Positions 38,113-50,408 of a stretch of 64,000 nucleotides of DNA are shown one piece after another. Made by a program: the position numbers and the translations under genes. The notes below the pieces were generated by a model. That model did no database searches. It saw only the letters and a list, made by a program, of their open reading frames with translations, and had not been told where the DNA came from. Numbering within the stretch: the stretch's first letter is position 1; each line of letters opens with the position of its first letter. Source of the stretch: Corynebacterium senegalense (GTDB lineage: Bacteria; Actinomycetota; Actinomycetes; Mycobacteriales; Mycobacteriaceae); contig NZ_LS990887.1 in assembly GCF_900411315.1 (NCBI RefSeq), positions 931,786 through 995,785 on the forward strand, written 5' to 3'.

Positions 38113-39351
38113 ATGAGCACCCGCGCAATCCTCCCCGTCAGGCTCTCCCTCACCGCAGGAGACTTCTACACGCTGTGGGCCCCCACCTGGAAGGAGCAGG
38201 GCTCCGAGTGGCAGGCCTTCCTCGGCGACGACGAGTCGGTCATCGTCTTCTCCTCCCCGGAGGAACTGCTCGCCTACTTGGAGGCCACCCCGCGCCACGA
38301 CCTCAGCGACCACCCGAAGTGGGCCCAGTTCCAGGCGGCGGGCGACGACCGCGTCGTGCCCGCCGAGGAGCGCCACTACGACATCGTCGGCGCGCCCAAC
38401 TACCTCGCCGGGCGCCCCTCCTACGTGAACGTCGCCGCTCTGGGCGGGGTCTTCCAGGTAGCGCGCTCGCTTGCCGAGGTGGCCAGCGCCGAGCAGGCCC
38501 GGATCTTCTTCGCCTCCCACTCCATCCTGAACAACGTCGCCCGCGGGTCGGAGCACTACGCCGGCGAAAACGGCGAGAGCGAGTGGTCGGGCGTCGGCCG
38601 CGTTGTGCTGGCCAACTGGGAGAACGTGGTCCACTCGCTCGACGGCGCGGTCCGGGTCGCGGATCGGGCGTCGCTGGGCGAGGAGGCCGTGGCCTCCGCC
38701 GCGGAGCGCATCCGCGCGGCCCAGCAGGACCGCGAGGAGGAACGCGCCCGCGCCGCGAAAGAGGAGAAGGCCGCCGCGGCGGACGCCGACCCGTACGACG
38801 CCTCGATCTGGGCGCAGGCGGGGATCGACCCCGTGCGCGTGAGCATCCAGGGCAAGAGCGTCTACACGCTGCGCACCTACCTCGGCGGCGCCCCCGTCTT
38901 TTTGGGCTGCTACGGCGAAATCTTCACCTTCCCCACCGCCAAGCACCTGACGCGCTGGATCATCGAAAACGACGAGCACGACCTCGCCGGCGCCTCGACG
39001 TGGTCGGACCTGACCAGCGCCGCTAACGCCGGCGAGCTCGAGGTCGCCGTCCACCCCGACAACTCCTACTCCTTCAACGGCCTCGCCGAGGACATCCGCA
39101 AGGGCCCCGACGCCGTTGACACCGCCCAGATGAGCAAGGCCTACGAGCTGCTCGCGGACGCCGCCGACTGGGCCAAGGACGACTCCCTCAACTCGTTCCT
39201 GCTGGCCAACCCCCGCATGCAGGACTACCTGGCCTACATGCTCGGCTCGACCGAGGCCGCGGGCTACGTCCCCTCCGCGCCTTTCGACGACAAGGCGCAG
39301 GCCTGGCAGGAGATGGAGAACCAGCTGGTCAAGCGGTTCTCCAAGTTCTAG
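38113..39351 (+). CDS. Conserved corynebacterial protein with an internal duplication, unknown function
   Basis: 412 residues, soluble, acidic. Two similar modules are visible: residues about 19-71 (YTL...[22 protein letters not shown]...[10 protein letters not shown]) and about 251-303 (YTL...[22 protein letters not shown]...[10 protein letters not shown]). A charged helix rich in Glu/Arg/Ala (about 200-225) separates them. I recall such proteins being labelled 'primosomal protein' in some genomes, without evidence I can see. ATG is fixed by the leaderless -10 box. It converges with the VIT gene. Confidence 0.75.
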   Translation: MSTRAILPVRLSLTAGDFYTLWAPTWKEQGSEWQAFLGDDESVIVFSSPEELLAYLEATPRHDLSDHPKWAQFQAAGDDRVVPAEERHYDIVGAPNYLAGRPSYVNVAALGGVFQVARSLAEVASAEQARIFFASHSILNNVARGSEHYAGENGESEWSGVGRVVLANWENVVHSLDGAVRVADRASLGEEAVASAAERIRAAQQDREEERARAAKEEKAAAADADPYDASIWAQAGIDPVRVSIQGKSVYTLRTYLGGAPVFLGCYGEIFTFPTAKHLTRWIIENDEHDLAGASTWSDLTSAANAGELEVAVHPDNSYSFNGLAEDIRKGPDAVDTAQMSKAYELLADAADWAKDDSLNSFLLANPRMQDYLAYMLGSTEAAGYVPSAPFDDKAQAWQEMENQLVKRFSKF

Positions 39352-39363
39352 CCGGGCGGTCCG

Positions 39364-40077
39364 CTACAGGGCGGTGGTGCCGAACAGCCAGCCGATGCCG
39401 TAGGTCACCGCCAGGCCGAGGGCGCCGCCGATGACGAGGCGGGCGACCGCCCTCTTCGGGTCCGCACCGCCGATCTTTGCCGAGGCGGCGCCCGTCCCGG
39501 CCAGCGCGATGAGGGTGACCACGAAGGTGGTGACCACGCGCGCCGGATCCGGCGGGAGCAGGACGGCGGCCAGCGGCAGCATGGAGCCGAGGAAGAAGCT
39601 GATGAAGGACGCGATCGCGGCAGACCACGGGCTGACGATGTCCTCCTCGTCGATGCCGTAGTGCAGCTCCAGGTGCGCCTTGAGCGGGTTCGAGGCGGTG
39701 CGCTCCTTCGCCACCTGCGTGGCGGTCTCCTCGCTCAGACCGTCGCGCATGTAGCCGCGCACGAGGTGCGCGAACTCCTCGTCGGGGTCCTCGGCGTGGA
39801 GGGCGGATTCCTTCGCGATGTAGGCGCGCTCGGTGTCGCGCTGGGAGGACACCGAGACGTACTCGCCCAGGGCCATGGACACCGCGCCACCGATCACGGC
39901 GGCGATGCCCGCCGTGGCGATCGCCTTGATGTCCGAGGTCGCGCCGGCCACGCCGAGCACGACCGCGGCCGTGGAAACGATTCCGTCGTTGGCGCCGAGC
40001 ACGCCGGCGCGCAGCTTGTTCAGTTTTTCGTTGAGTCCCGCCGAGGTCACGTCTGATGTTGCATCTGCTGTAGTCAT
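39364..40077 (-). CDS. VIT1/CCC1-family metal (Fe/Mn) transporter
   Basis: 237 residues from ATG at 40077. The N-terminal helix carries LRAGVLGANDGIVSTAAVVLG, and the second membrane segment is followed by SMALGEYVSVSSQRDTERA, both diagnostic of the family. A cytoplasmic, acidic segment rich in Glu and His (KESALHAEDPDEEFAHL ... HLELHYGIDEEDI) is the likely metal-binding part, then three C-terminal membrane helices. Homologues move ferrous iron or manganese out of the cytosol. A TACAAA box 7 nt upstream suggests a leaderless start. Confidence 0.9.
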   Translation of the reverse strand: MTTADATSDVTSAGLNEKLNKLRAGVLGANDGIVSTAAVVLGVAGATSDIKAIATAGIAAVIGGAVSMALGEYVSVSSQRDTERAYIAKESALHAEDPDEEFAHLVRGYMRDGLSEETATQVAKERTASNPLKAHLELHYGIDEEDIVSPWSAAIASFISFFLGSMLPLAAVLLPPDPARVVTTFVVTLIALAGTGAASAKIGGADPKRAVARLVIGGALGLAVTYGIGWLFGTTAL

Positions 40078-40198
40078 GCATGTATTTGTAGCCCTCCGCT
40101 GACACGTCCGCAACCAAGGGAAGCCTTAGTTTGCGCAGGTCAGCGCGTTTTTAGGTGAGCCAACCCCAACCACGCGCGGCCCCGGGCGGCCCGCAGCG

Positions 40199-40204
40199 TA
40201 GAAT
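40199..40204 (+). promoter_or_regulatory. -10 box (TAGAAT) for the carboxypeptidase gene
   Basis: TAGAAT lies 8 nt before the ATG at 40213, predicting a leaderless transcript. Confidence 0.5.
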
Positions 40205-40212
40205 TCCGCGCG

Positions 40213-41508
40213 ATGCCCACAACCACGCGCACCCGCCTCGTTCTCGCCGCCTCCCTCGCCCTGTGCCTGGGCGCCGCCCCCTCCGCCCCGGTTGCACTCG
40301 CCGAACCCGGGGCGCCCGCCCCGGAGCTCACCCCGGCTCCGGCGGCGCCCGTACGCGGCCACTACGAGGGCGAGAGCTTCGTCCCTGAGTCTCGCGAGAC
40401 GGCCCCCCAGACCGATTCCTGCCCGCGCGCCACGTGGCCACCCGAACCCGTCTCGACCTCGGAGGCCCTCGCTCCCGGCACGAGCCCGGCTCCCCTGCCC
40501 GTCGCGTACTCCGGGCCGTGCGGCGTGAGCGCCCCGCCGGGGTTCACCGTGGACGAGTCCGTGCTCGCCTCCGCCTGGCTCGTCGCCGACCTAGACACGG
40601 GCGAGGTCGTGGCGATGAAGGACCCGCACGGCAGGTACCGGCCGGCGTCCGTCATCAAGGTGCTGCTCGCGCTGGTGGCCATCGACGAGCTTGCTCTCGA
40701 CGCCACCGTCACCGCCAGCCACGACAGCGCCGCGCAGGAGGGCTCCCGTGTCGGCCTGGTCGAGGGCGGGACCTACACCGTCAACGATCTGCTCCACGGC
40801 CTGCTGCTGGCGTCGGGCAACGACGCCGCCCACGCGCTGGCCCAGGAGTTGGGCGGTGACGAGGCCGCGCTGCGCAAGGTCAACGAGCTGGCGCAGCGCC
40901 TCGGCATGGCCGACACGCGAGCGGTGTCCTACTCCGGTCTGGACGCCCCCGGCATGTCCTCCTCGGCGTTCGACCTCGGTCTCTCCTACCGCGCGGCCTT
41001 CAACAACGACACGTTCGCCCACATCGTGGACACCGAGTTCTACGATTTCCCCGGCCACGAGGACTTGCCGGGCTACCAGGTGTGGAACGACAACCACCTC
41101 TACCTCAACGACCCGGAGGGCATCGGCGGCAAGACCGGTTACACCGACGACGCGAACCACACCTTCGTCGGGGCGGTGAACCACGACGGGCACCGGCTCC
41201 TCGCGGTGGTGCTGGACACCACGGCGGACAAGGCGCGGCCGTGGGAGCAGGCGCAGCGGCTTTTGCACGAGTCGTACGGGTTCGTCGGCCGCGGGGGCGT
41301 CGCGAAGCTGGAGCGGGAGCGGGACACTCCCACGGAGGCGGACAACAGCGAAGAAAGCCCGGCCGCACCACCGGTGGTGGCGGCCGGGCCGGACGATGCT
41401 GGGACGCCGTGGCGTTCCGTCGCCATCGTCGCCGGGGTTGCCGTCGCCGCTCTCGCGGCTGCGGCGGTCAGTCTCGCGTCAGCAGGGAGAGGACGCCGAC
41501 GCCGATAG
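40213..41508 (+). CDS. dacB: D-alanyl-D-alanine carboxypeptidase (S11, DacB/PBP5-like)
   Basis: 431 residues. A signal peptide (about 1-30, ending VALA) is followed by a Pro/Ala-rich region and the S11 catalytic domain with SVIK (Ser146-Lys149), SGN (201-203) and KTG (307-309). A C-terminal hydrophobic helix (about 400-425) ending in RGRRRR anchors it in the membrane facing the wall. It trims the terminal D-Ala of peptidoglycan stems. The last 41 bases overlap the 3' end of the converging YihY gene. Confidence 0.93.
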   Translation: MPTTTRTRLVLAASLALCLGAAPSAPVALAEPGAPAPELTPAPAAPVRGHYEGESFVPESRETAPQTDSCPRATWPPEPVSTSEALAPGTSPAPLPVAYSGPCGVSAPPGFTVDESVLASAWLVADLDTGEVVAMKDPHGRYRPASVIKVLLALVAIDELALDATVTASHDSAAQEGSRVGLVEGGTYTVNDLLHGLLLASGNDAAHALAQELGGDEAALRKVNELAQRLGMADTRAVSYSGLDAPGMSSSAFDLGLSYRAAFNNDTFAHIVDTEFYDFPGHEDLPGYQVWNDNHLYLNDPEGIGGKTGYTDDANHTFVGAVNHDGHRLLAVVLDTTADKARPWEQAQRLLHESYGFVGRGGVAKLERERDTPTEADNSEESPAAPPVVAAGPDDAGTPWRSVAIVAGVAVAALAAAAVSLASAGRGRRRR

Positions 41509-42562
41509 CGCCCGCGGCCGCGCCGATGCCCAGCAGCGCGCCGCTGCGGTCCTGCCCGCCCGCCTGGGTGGCGGCGCCGGCGCGGACGTTGATCACGGCG
41601 GGCTCGGGGATCTCCACGGGCGCCGCGGCCAGGGACTCAGGCGTGGTGGCCGTCCAGGCGGAGACGTAGAGGACGACGCGCCAGATCAGGTAGAGCACGA
41701 CCATCAGGGCAATGATCGGGCCGAAGATGGCGCCGGCGGGGTTGTTGGTGGCCGCGGAGACGATCAAGGTGGCGAACTGCTTGATCACCTCGAAGAGAAC
41801 GGCGCCGAGCGCCGCGCCCTGGAGGCCCGACTTGCGCGGCACCTTGGTGCGCGGCATGAACACGACCAGCCAGGCCATGACCAGGAAGTTGGCGATGAGG
41901 CCGGCAACGAGGCCGACGAGCCAGACCAGCGCGCGGGCGCCGGGGAAATTGCCCAGGCCGAGCTGGTTCATCGCGTCGGTGGTGTAGTGCGAGGTGCCGA
42001 TCGCAGTGACGCCGAAGGCGAGCAGGAGCAGCACGATGAGGCCGATGAGACCGAGGAGGTCACCCAACTTCTTCTTCACGAAGCTGCCGCCCTCGTCGCC
42101 GTCGATCTTCCACATCGCGGAGATGCCGACGCGCAGGTGGTTCATCCAGCCCAACCCTGACCAGAGGGTGGTCAGAAGGCCGATGCCGGCCACCGCCCCG
42201 CGCTGCTCAACGGCGGAGTCGACGACGCCGGACAGGGCGGTGCCGACGTCGCCGCCGGCGGAGTCGGTGATCTGCTGCTGCACCTGCTCCAGCATGTCGG
42301 GCCGGGCGGCGAGGAAGAACCCGAGGCCGGCGAAGACGAGCATGGTCAGCGGGAAGAGGGCGAGGACGGAAAAGTAGGTGATGCCCGCGGCGAGCTGGTT
42401 GCCGTCCTGGGACGTGTAGCGCTCGTTCATGCGCATCACGTGCCCGAGGGCGGGGGCCTGTTCCGTCGCCTTGTCGACGGCCCCCTTCTGCTGCTGCTTG
42501 CGCGAGCGTTCGATGCCCTGCTCGTCCATGTACGCCTTGCGCGGCGAGGTCGAGGTAGCCAT
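41468..42562 (-). CDS. YihY/BrkB-family membrane protein
   Basis: 364 residues. Family marks are the QLAAGITYFSVLALFPLTML first helix, the amphipathic SAVEQRGAVAGIGLLTTLWS segment and NPAGAIFGPIIALMVVLYL, with about six membrane helices in total. The N-terminus is charged (QQQKGAVDKATEQAP), and the C-terminus adds an extra hydrophobic helix ending at LLTRD. Once called ribonuclease BN by mistake; the true function is unknown. ATG with GAGGAGGAA upstream. Its 3' end overlaps dacB. Confidence 0.92.
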   Translation of the reverse strand: MATSTSPRKAYMDEQGIERSRKQQQKGAVDKATEQAPALGHVMRMNERYTSQDGNQLAAGITYFSVLALFPLTMLVFAGLGFFLAARPDMLEQVQQQITDSAGGDVGTALSGVVDSAVEQRGAVAGIGLLTTLWSGLGWMNHLRVGISAMWKIDGDEGGSFVKKKLGDLLGLIGLIVLLLLAFGVTAIGTSHYTTDAMNQLGLGNFPGARALVWLVGLVAGLIANFLVMAWLVVFMPRTKVPRKSGLQGAALGAVLFEVIKQFATLIVSAATNNPAGAIFGPIIALMVVLYLIWRVVLYVSAWTATTPESLAAAPVEIPEPAVINVRAGAATQAGGQDRSGALLGIGAAAGAIGVGVLSLLTRD

Positions 42563-42643
42563 GGTGTTCCTCCTCTAATTTTGTGACTAACAGCACCTAA
42601 TCGTAGAGGAAGTTGCCCGGCGGGCGCGGGGCCCACCGCACGG

Positions 42644-43725
<1,082 letters not shown>

Positions 43726-43739
<14 letters not shown>

Positions 43740-44079
43740 AATATACATGCAGATCGCGGACGAGCTCCGCGACTTCATCGCCTCGGGCCGCCTCGCCCCC
43801 GGCGACCGCGTCCCATCGACCAACGAGCTCTCCCACTACCACTCCGTCAACCCCACCACCTCGGCCAAGGCGCTCACCTCGCTTTTCGACGAAGGCCTCC
43901 TGGAAAAGCGCCGCGGCCTCGGAATGTTCGTGCTCCCCACCGCCCGCGAGCAGGTGCTGGCCACCCGGCGCGCCGCCTTCGCCGCCGACTTCCTCCGCCC
44001 CCTGCTCCGCGAGGCGGACAAGCTCGGCATCGGCGCGGAGGAACTCACCGACATGATCGACAAGGAGCGAAACCGATGA
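43726..44079 (+). CDS. GntR-family regulator, YtrA subfamily
   Basis: 117 residues from ATG at 43726, seven bases after a TATGGT box (leaderless). The winged helix (YMQIADELRDFIASGRLAPG, VNPTTSAKALTSLFDEGLLEKRRGLGMFV) occupies the first 75 residues; the short helical C-terminus (FAADFLRPLLREADKLG) is typical of YtrA dimerisation. Such regulators repress neighbouring ABC transporters, often in response to cell-envelope antibiotics. It overlaps the ATPase gene by four bases (ATGA). Confidence 0.92.
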
Positions 44080-44786
44080 CCCTGGAATTTTCCCCTGACC
44101 GCTCCCCCGGCTTCTACGGCCTCGTCGGCCCCAACGCCGCGGGCAAGACCCACTATCTGCGCTCCCTGTTCGGCCCCGGCGCGGCGCTCGTGCCCGCGGC
44201 CGCCGACGCCCTCTTCGTCGGCCGCACCGTCCGCGACCACCTCGCCTGGGCCGCCGAGGCCAAGCCGCTGGACGAGATCTCCCTTGGTTTTCCCGAAAGC
44301 TCACGCCTCAGCACGCTTTCCGTCGGCCAGCGCCGCGAGCTCACCTTCGCCGTCGCCCTCGCAGCGAACGAGCCGCTTCTGCTTCTCGACGAACCCTTCG
44401 ACGGCCTGGACATCGACACCCGCACCCGGCTGCGCGCGCGGCTGATCGACTTCATCGCCGCCGACCCGGGGCGCACCGTCGTCATGGCCTCGCACCGCGC
44501 GGAGGACCTCGCCGGGCTGGCCGAGCACGTCATCCGCGTCTCCGAGCGGGAGGTGGCGGACCCCGTGGCTCTCGACGAGGCCCGCACCCGCTTCCCCGTG
44601 CTCCGCGGCGAGGCCGGGGACCGGAAGCAGGTCCTCGCCGGCCTGGACGTCCTCGACGTCTCCACGCTCGGCCCCGCGTGGCGGGCGCAGCTCGCCCAGC
44701 CCCTCGACCGCGCCCTGCCGGGCACGACGCTGGACTACCCCGACGACGCCCAGCTCATCGACCTGCTCGCATCCCGAAAGGCGTGA
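44076..44786 (+). CDS. ABC transporter ATP-binding protein, GntR-linked
   Basis: 236 residues. Walker A GPNAAGKTH, signature LSVGQRRELTFA, Walker B LLLLDEPFDGLD and the switch histidine MASHR are clear. The part between Walker A and signature is short and no obvious Q-loop glutamine is seen. It likely powers the membrane proteins encoded just downstream as an exporter; the substrate is unknown. Start overlaps the gntR stop. Confidence 0.9.
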   Translation: MTLEFSPDRSPGFYGLVGPNAAGKTHYLRSLFGPGAALVPAAADALFVGRTVRDHLAWAAEAKPLDEISLGFPESSRLSTLSVGQRRELTFAVALAANEPLLLLDEPFDGLDIDTRTRLRARLIDFIAADPGRTVVMASHRAEDLAGLAEHVIRVSEREVADPVALDEARTRFPVLRGEAGDRKQVLAGLDVLDVSTLGPAWRAQLAQPLDRALPGTTLDYPDDAQLIDLLASRKA

Positions 44787-44791
44787 CCGAC

Positions 44792-45499
44792 ATGAAGCTC
44801 TTCCTCAGCCCCCACAAGTTCCTCGTCCCCGTGGCGCTGGTCGCCCTCATCGCCCTGGCTGGCGCGGGCGGCCGCTTCGTCGCCGGGTCCGGCACCGGTT
44901 GGACGATCCTCGCCGGGGCCATGTTTCTCGCCCTGAACGCCTCTCTGGCCGCCAACTGGCCCGCCCTGGACCAGCTCGGTGCCAGCTACGGGCGCTTCGT
45001 GCGCGGGGGTGCGGCGTTCACCCTCCTGGGCGCCGCCGCGCTCTCCGCCGCCGTCTCGGCCGCCGCGCACGCGAAGCTGGCTGCCAACCCCTGGTACTCC
45101 CGCTTCGACCTCTTCCTGGTCACGCGCGGCCCAGCGGACTTCGTTGACACCAACGGTGAGCCCTACGTCGTCGAGGGCGCAGGGCACTCCCCGGCGACCG
45201 TCCTGCTGACCCTGGCGCTCACCTTCGCCCTCTTCGCCGTCGCCGGGTTGACGGGCATAGCCACCGGGCTGGCCGGGAAGAACCGCGCTTCAGCCACCAT
45301 CCTCGTGGGCAGCGCGTGCCTCGCGGGGCTCGGGGCGGGCGTCCTCCTCGCCGCCACGACCACCACCGAAAGCACCACGGGGGACCCCGTGGCCTACGCC
45401 CCCGCCTACTCGACCCCCGGTGCGGCCCTTTTCGCTCTGGCCGCGCTTGCGCTGGGCTCGGCGTGGGTGCTCGCCCGCACCCCGCGCAGCACCCGGTAG
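44792..45499 (+). CDS. ABC-associated membrane protein
   Basis: 235 residues from ATG (AAAGG upstream); a GTG at 44783 overlapping the ATPase stop is an alternative. About six membrane helices: 13-32, 38-55, 70-90, a long outside loop with NPWYSRFDLFLVTRGPADF, then 130-150, 160-180 and 205-222. No family was recognised. As the third gene of the GntR-ABC operon it is the probable permease. Confidence 0.75.
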   Translation: MKLFLSPHKFLVPVALVALIALAGAGGRFVAGSGTGWTILAGAMFLALNASLAANWPALDQLGASYGRFVRGGAAFTLLGAAALSAAVSAAAHAKLAANPWYSRFDLFLVTRGPADFVDTNGEPYVVEGAGHSPATVLLTLALTFALFAVAGLTGIATGLAGKNRASATILVGSACLAGLGAGVLLAATTTTESTTGDPVAYAPAYSTPGAALFALAALALGSAWVLARTPRSTR

Positions 45500-45537
45500 C
45501 CTGGCGCGCAACAAGCCGACCCGCCGGGAGGACGATC

Positions 45538-46134
45538 GTGAACGCCCGCTTCCTGACCCCCGCCGTCGCCGCAGCGCTGTGCGCCGCCGCGGGGCGCATC
45601 GTGCCCGTGGCCACCGCCACCACGTGGAGCGCGCTCGCCTGGTTGCTTATTGCCGCCTCGGCTTTCTCGGTGGGCCGCGCCGCGTCCGGCTTCGCTGCGG
45701 CAGTGCCCACGGCCGCGGCCGCCACCGGGGCTGCGGTGGCCCGGGTACAGCGCGACCCGGGTTACTCGTTTTTCGAGGACGCCTTCCTCGCCCCGCTCGA
45801 CGGCGGCCCCCTCCAGGGCGCCCAGGGCGTCCCCTACATCGCGGCGGGGCCGGCCATCTTACCGGCCGAGGTTGGGGCGGTGGCGGGACTCAACCTCGCG
45901 TTCTACTGCCTCGCCGCGCTAGCCGGGCTCGCCTTTGCCCGCGCCGACGCAGGCTCCCGCCGAGCGCTCGGCGCCTCCGTGGCGGCCGCCGCCCTCCTCT
46001 CCCTCGGCGCCTCGGCGGGGCTGGCGCGGGTCGGTTCCGTCTCCACGCCCTGGGTCCCCGCCCTCGCGTTCGGGGCGGGCGGCCTGGTCCTGCTGGCGGC
46101 CTGCCTCAGGTCGCTGAGCCGGGGATCCGGCTAG
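45538..46134 (+). CDS. Second membrane protein of the GntR-ABC operon
   Basis: 198 residues from GTG with GGGAGGA upstream. Ala/Gly-rich with five or so membrane helices; a loop (RVQRDPGYSFFEDAFLAPLD) corresponds in place to the loop of the preceding gene's product, so the two may be diverged halves of a heterodimeric permease. No family recognised. Its stop overlaps that of the converging TRIC gene by four bases. Confidence 0.7.
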   Translation: MNARFLTPAVAAALCAAAGRIVPVATATTWSALAWLLIAASAFSVGRAASGFAAAVPTAAAATGAAVARVQRDPGYSFFEDAFLAPLDGGPLQGAQGVPYIAAGPAILPAEVGAVAGLNLAFYCLAALAGLAFARADAGSRRALGASVAAAALLSLGASAGLARVGSVSTPWVPALAFGAGGLVLLAACLRSLSRGSG

Positions 46135-46934
46135 ATCTCGCCGTCGGTCCGCTTGGGGCGCCGCTGGCGGCCGTCGCGCTTCGGGGGCCGGGCCCGGCGG
46201 ATGCGGCGCAGGCCGTGGTAGGCTCGGCGCGCGCCGGGGATCTTCCGGCCGCTGCTGTAGAGGAAGACGGTCATCTCCTCGCGGGGGTTGCGGGACTTGA
46301 CCACCTCCTCGTCGTACTCGTAGACGGGCAGCCCCCAGCCGCGCTTGAGCGAGATCAGGCGGGTGCCCAGCACGACGGCGAGGGTGGTCAGCACCGTCAC
46401 CCAGTCCGGGGTCCCGAGCTTCATCAGGACCCACCACACGCAGGTGCCGATCACCGCGGTGGAGGCGTACATCTCGTGGCGGAACACGAGCGGGACGCGG
46501 TCGGAGAGCACGTCGCGCATGACGCCGCCGGACACGCCCGTGGTCACGGCGGCGACGCAGGCGATGATGAAGCCGTGGCCCTGCGACAGCGCCACCTGGA
46601 TGCCGAGGACGACGAAGGTGGCGAGTCCAATGGCGTCGGCAAGCAAAAAGAAGCGGCGCAGCTGGTACATCAGCCAGCTGATGCGCACGGTGACCACGGC
46701 CGCGACGATGACCACAAGCAGGTAGCGGGGGTGCTCCACCCACGTCAGCGGGTAGGCGCCGAGGAGGACGTCGCGCACGGTTCCGCCGCCGAGCGCCGTG
46801 AGGGCGCCGAGGGTGATCACGCCGAACAGGTCCATGCGCATCCGCCCGGCGGACACGGCGGCCGTCATGGCCTCGGCGGTGATCCCGATGACGTAGAGGA
46901 CCGTGAGCAGGCCCGTGATGTCGAGCCCCTGCAT
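46131..46934 (-). CDS. TRIC-family cation channel (UPF0126/YicG)
   Basis: 267 residues with two repeated three-helix halves, each with a glycine signature: GALTALGGGTVRDVLLG and AVTTGVSGGVMRDVLSD. This matches bacterial trimeric intracellular cation channels, which pass K+ or other monovalent cations. The C-terminus adds a basic soluble tail (RRAYHGLRRIRRARPPKRDG). ATG at 46934 overlaps the exonuclease stop by one base, so it is probably translated after xth. Confidence 0.92.
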   Translation of the reverse strand: MQGLDITGLLTVLYVIGITAEAMTAAVSAGRMRMDLFGVITLGALTALGGGTVRDVLLGAYPLTWVEHPRYLLVVIVAAVVTVRISWLMYQLRRFFLLADAIGLATFVVLGIQVALSQGHGFIIACVAAVTTGVSGGVMRDVLSDRVPLVFRHEMYASTAVIGTCVWWVLMKLGTPDWVTVLTTLAVVLGTRLISLKRGWGLPVYEYDEEVVKSRNPREEMTVFLYSSGRKIPGARRAYHGLRRIRRARPPKRDGRQRRPKRTDGEI

Positions 46935-47848
46935 CAGCCGTAGGTGACCATCAGCGGCGAGTGGTCCGACCAGCGCTCCTCCACCGTCGACGCCTTGTCC
47001 ACCCAGCTGCGCTCGGCGCGCTCGAGCATCGCGGCGGTCGCTGCCTGGTAGTCGATGCGCCACCCGGCGTCGTTGTTGAAGGCCTGTCCGCGGTAGGTCC
47101 ACCAGGTGTAGGGCGCGTCCTCGGGCTGCAGGCGGCGGGCTACGTCGAACCACTTCGGCTCGGCATTTGCTTCACGACGCCCCTCCGACACATACTCCAC
47201 GGCCCCCGCCCACCCGTAGAGCTGCTTGGCCTCCAGGTCCTGCGCCTGATCGTCCGGGAAGGTGCCGAACACGGCGTCCATGAAGGCGCGCTCGTCCGGC
47301 AGGAAGCCGGATTTGTTCCGGTTGGTCCGCCAGTTCTTCAGGTCCTCGCGGCGGTGGCAGATGTTCCAGTCGCCGCCGATGACCATGTTGTCGTACTGCC
47401 CGGCCCACTGCTCGAGCTTCGGCTCGAAGCGATCCAGGAAGGCGTACTTCTCGTCCTGCTTCGCCGTGTCGGCCGAGCCGGAGGGGAGGTACAGGGAGGC
47501 GACGCGGGTGCCGTCGAGAAGCGTGCCCGCGATGAAGCGGCCGGCGTCCTCGAAGTCGGGGATGCCGATCTCCACCTCCGTCAGCGGATCGCGGCTCAGG
47601 ATGCCCACCCCGGCGCGACCCTTCGCGCCCGGTGTCTCGGCGGGGGCGACGACGAGGTGCCAGCCGTCGTCGAGGGCCGGGCGCAGCGCAGTGACGGCCT
47701 GGTCGCCGGAGGCGCGGACCTCCTGCATCAGAACCACGTCCGCCGAGGTCTGTTTCAACCAGGCGAGCATCCCCCGGTTGTCCTCGCTGCGCACCTTCGT
47801 GGCCGCGCGGATGCCGTTGACGTTGACGGACGCGATAGTGAAGCTCAT
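46934..47848 (-). CDS. xth: Exodeoxyribonuclease III / AP endonuclease
   Basis: 304 residues of the endonuclease-exonuclease-phosphatase fold, repairing abasic sites. Motifs: IASVNVNGIRAA, the metal ligand in LMQEVRAS, LYLPSGS with catalytic tyrosine, IGGDWNICH, DYQAAT and the terminal WSDHSPLM histidine. ATG at 47848 is chosen because TAGTCT lies 7 nt upstream; a TTG two codons earlier is unlikely. Linked with the TRIC channel gene. Confidence 0.95.
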   Translation of the reverse strand: MSFTIASVNVNGIRAATKVRSEDNRGMLAWLKQTSADVVLMQEVRASGDQAVTALRPALDDGWHLVVAPAETPGAKGRAGVGILSRDPLTEVEIGIPDFEDAGRFIAGTLLDGTRVASLYLPSGSADTAKQDEKYAFLDRFEPKLEQWAGQYDNMVIGGDWNICHRREDLKNWRTNRNKSGFLPDERAFMDAVFGTFPDDQAQDLEAKQLYGWAGAVEYVSEGRREANAEPKWFDVARRLQPEDAPYTWWTYRGQAFNNDAGWRIDYQAATAAMLERAERSWVDKASTVEERWSDHSPLMVTYG

Positions 47849-47855
47849 GCGCAAC

Positions 47856-47861
47856 AGACTA
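47856..47861 (-). promoter_or_regulatory. -10 box (TAGTCT) for xth
   Basis: Minus-strand TAGTCT ends 7 nt before the xth ATG; leaderless arrangement. Confidence 0.5.
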
Positions 47862-47966
47862 CAGTGCGCCGTTGGTCACAGCCCCGACACCTCGGGCGCG
47901 CTCCAATGGCAGACATAGGTATCCTGTTGCATTGGATTGTCACAAGAAAGTTAGAGGAGCAAAATA

Positions 47967-50183
<2,217 letters not shown>

Positions 50184-50198
50184 GCAGTCGCGCGGCTC

Positions 50199-50225
50199 GC
50201 CCCGGCTTCGGCCGGGGCTTTGTCG
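50199..50225 (+). terminator. Rho-independent terminator of icd
   Basis: GCCCCGGC-TTCG-GCCGGGGC, a perfect 8-bp stem with a stable TTCG loop, followed by TTTGTCG, 16 nt behind the icd stop. Confidence 0.85.
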
Positions 50226-50258
50226 TGCGTGTGGGTCCTTGTTGTGCTCCTGGCCCCG

Positions 50259-50327
50259 GCGCAAAGACGAGCATTTGCCGTCTTTCAAGGCCAAATTCGG
50301 GGTGGCAACCGGCTACATGCTCGTCCT
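50259..50327. repeat. Palindromic intergenic repeat, copy 1
   Basis: 69-nt unit starting GCGCAAAGACGAGCAT and ending GGCTACATGCTCGTCCT. The arms GACGAGCAT and ATGCTCGTC are inverted (9 bp). Both ends are identical to copy 2; the interior is diverged but alignable. Confidence 0.75.
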
Positions 50328-50340
50328 GCCCTCCACCCCA

Positions 50341-50408
50341 GCGCAAAGACGAGCATGTAGCGCCCCAGGTGCCCAATTCAGAGCGACAATCGGCTACATG
50401 CTCGTCCT
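50341..50408. repeat. Palindromic intergenic repeat, copy 2
   Basis: 68-nt unit with the same first 16 and last 17 bases as copy 1. Its arms GACGAGCATGTAGC and GCTACATGCTCGTC form a perfect 14-bp inverted repeat. It touches the last codon of the converging DUF559-like gene. Confidence 0.75.

Noticed and set aside
50259..50408. The two repeats as a short CRISPR array.
   Set aside because: Only two units, each internally palindromic over its whole length with alignable interiors; no direct repeat/spacer periodicity and no cas genes.
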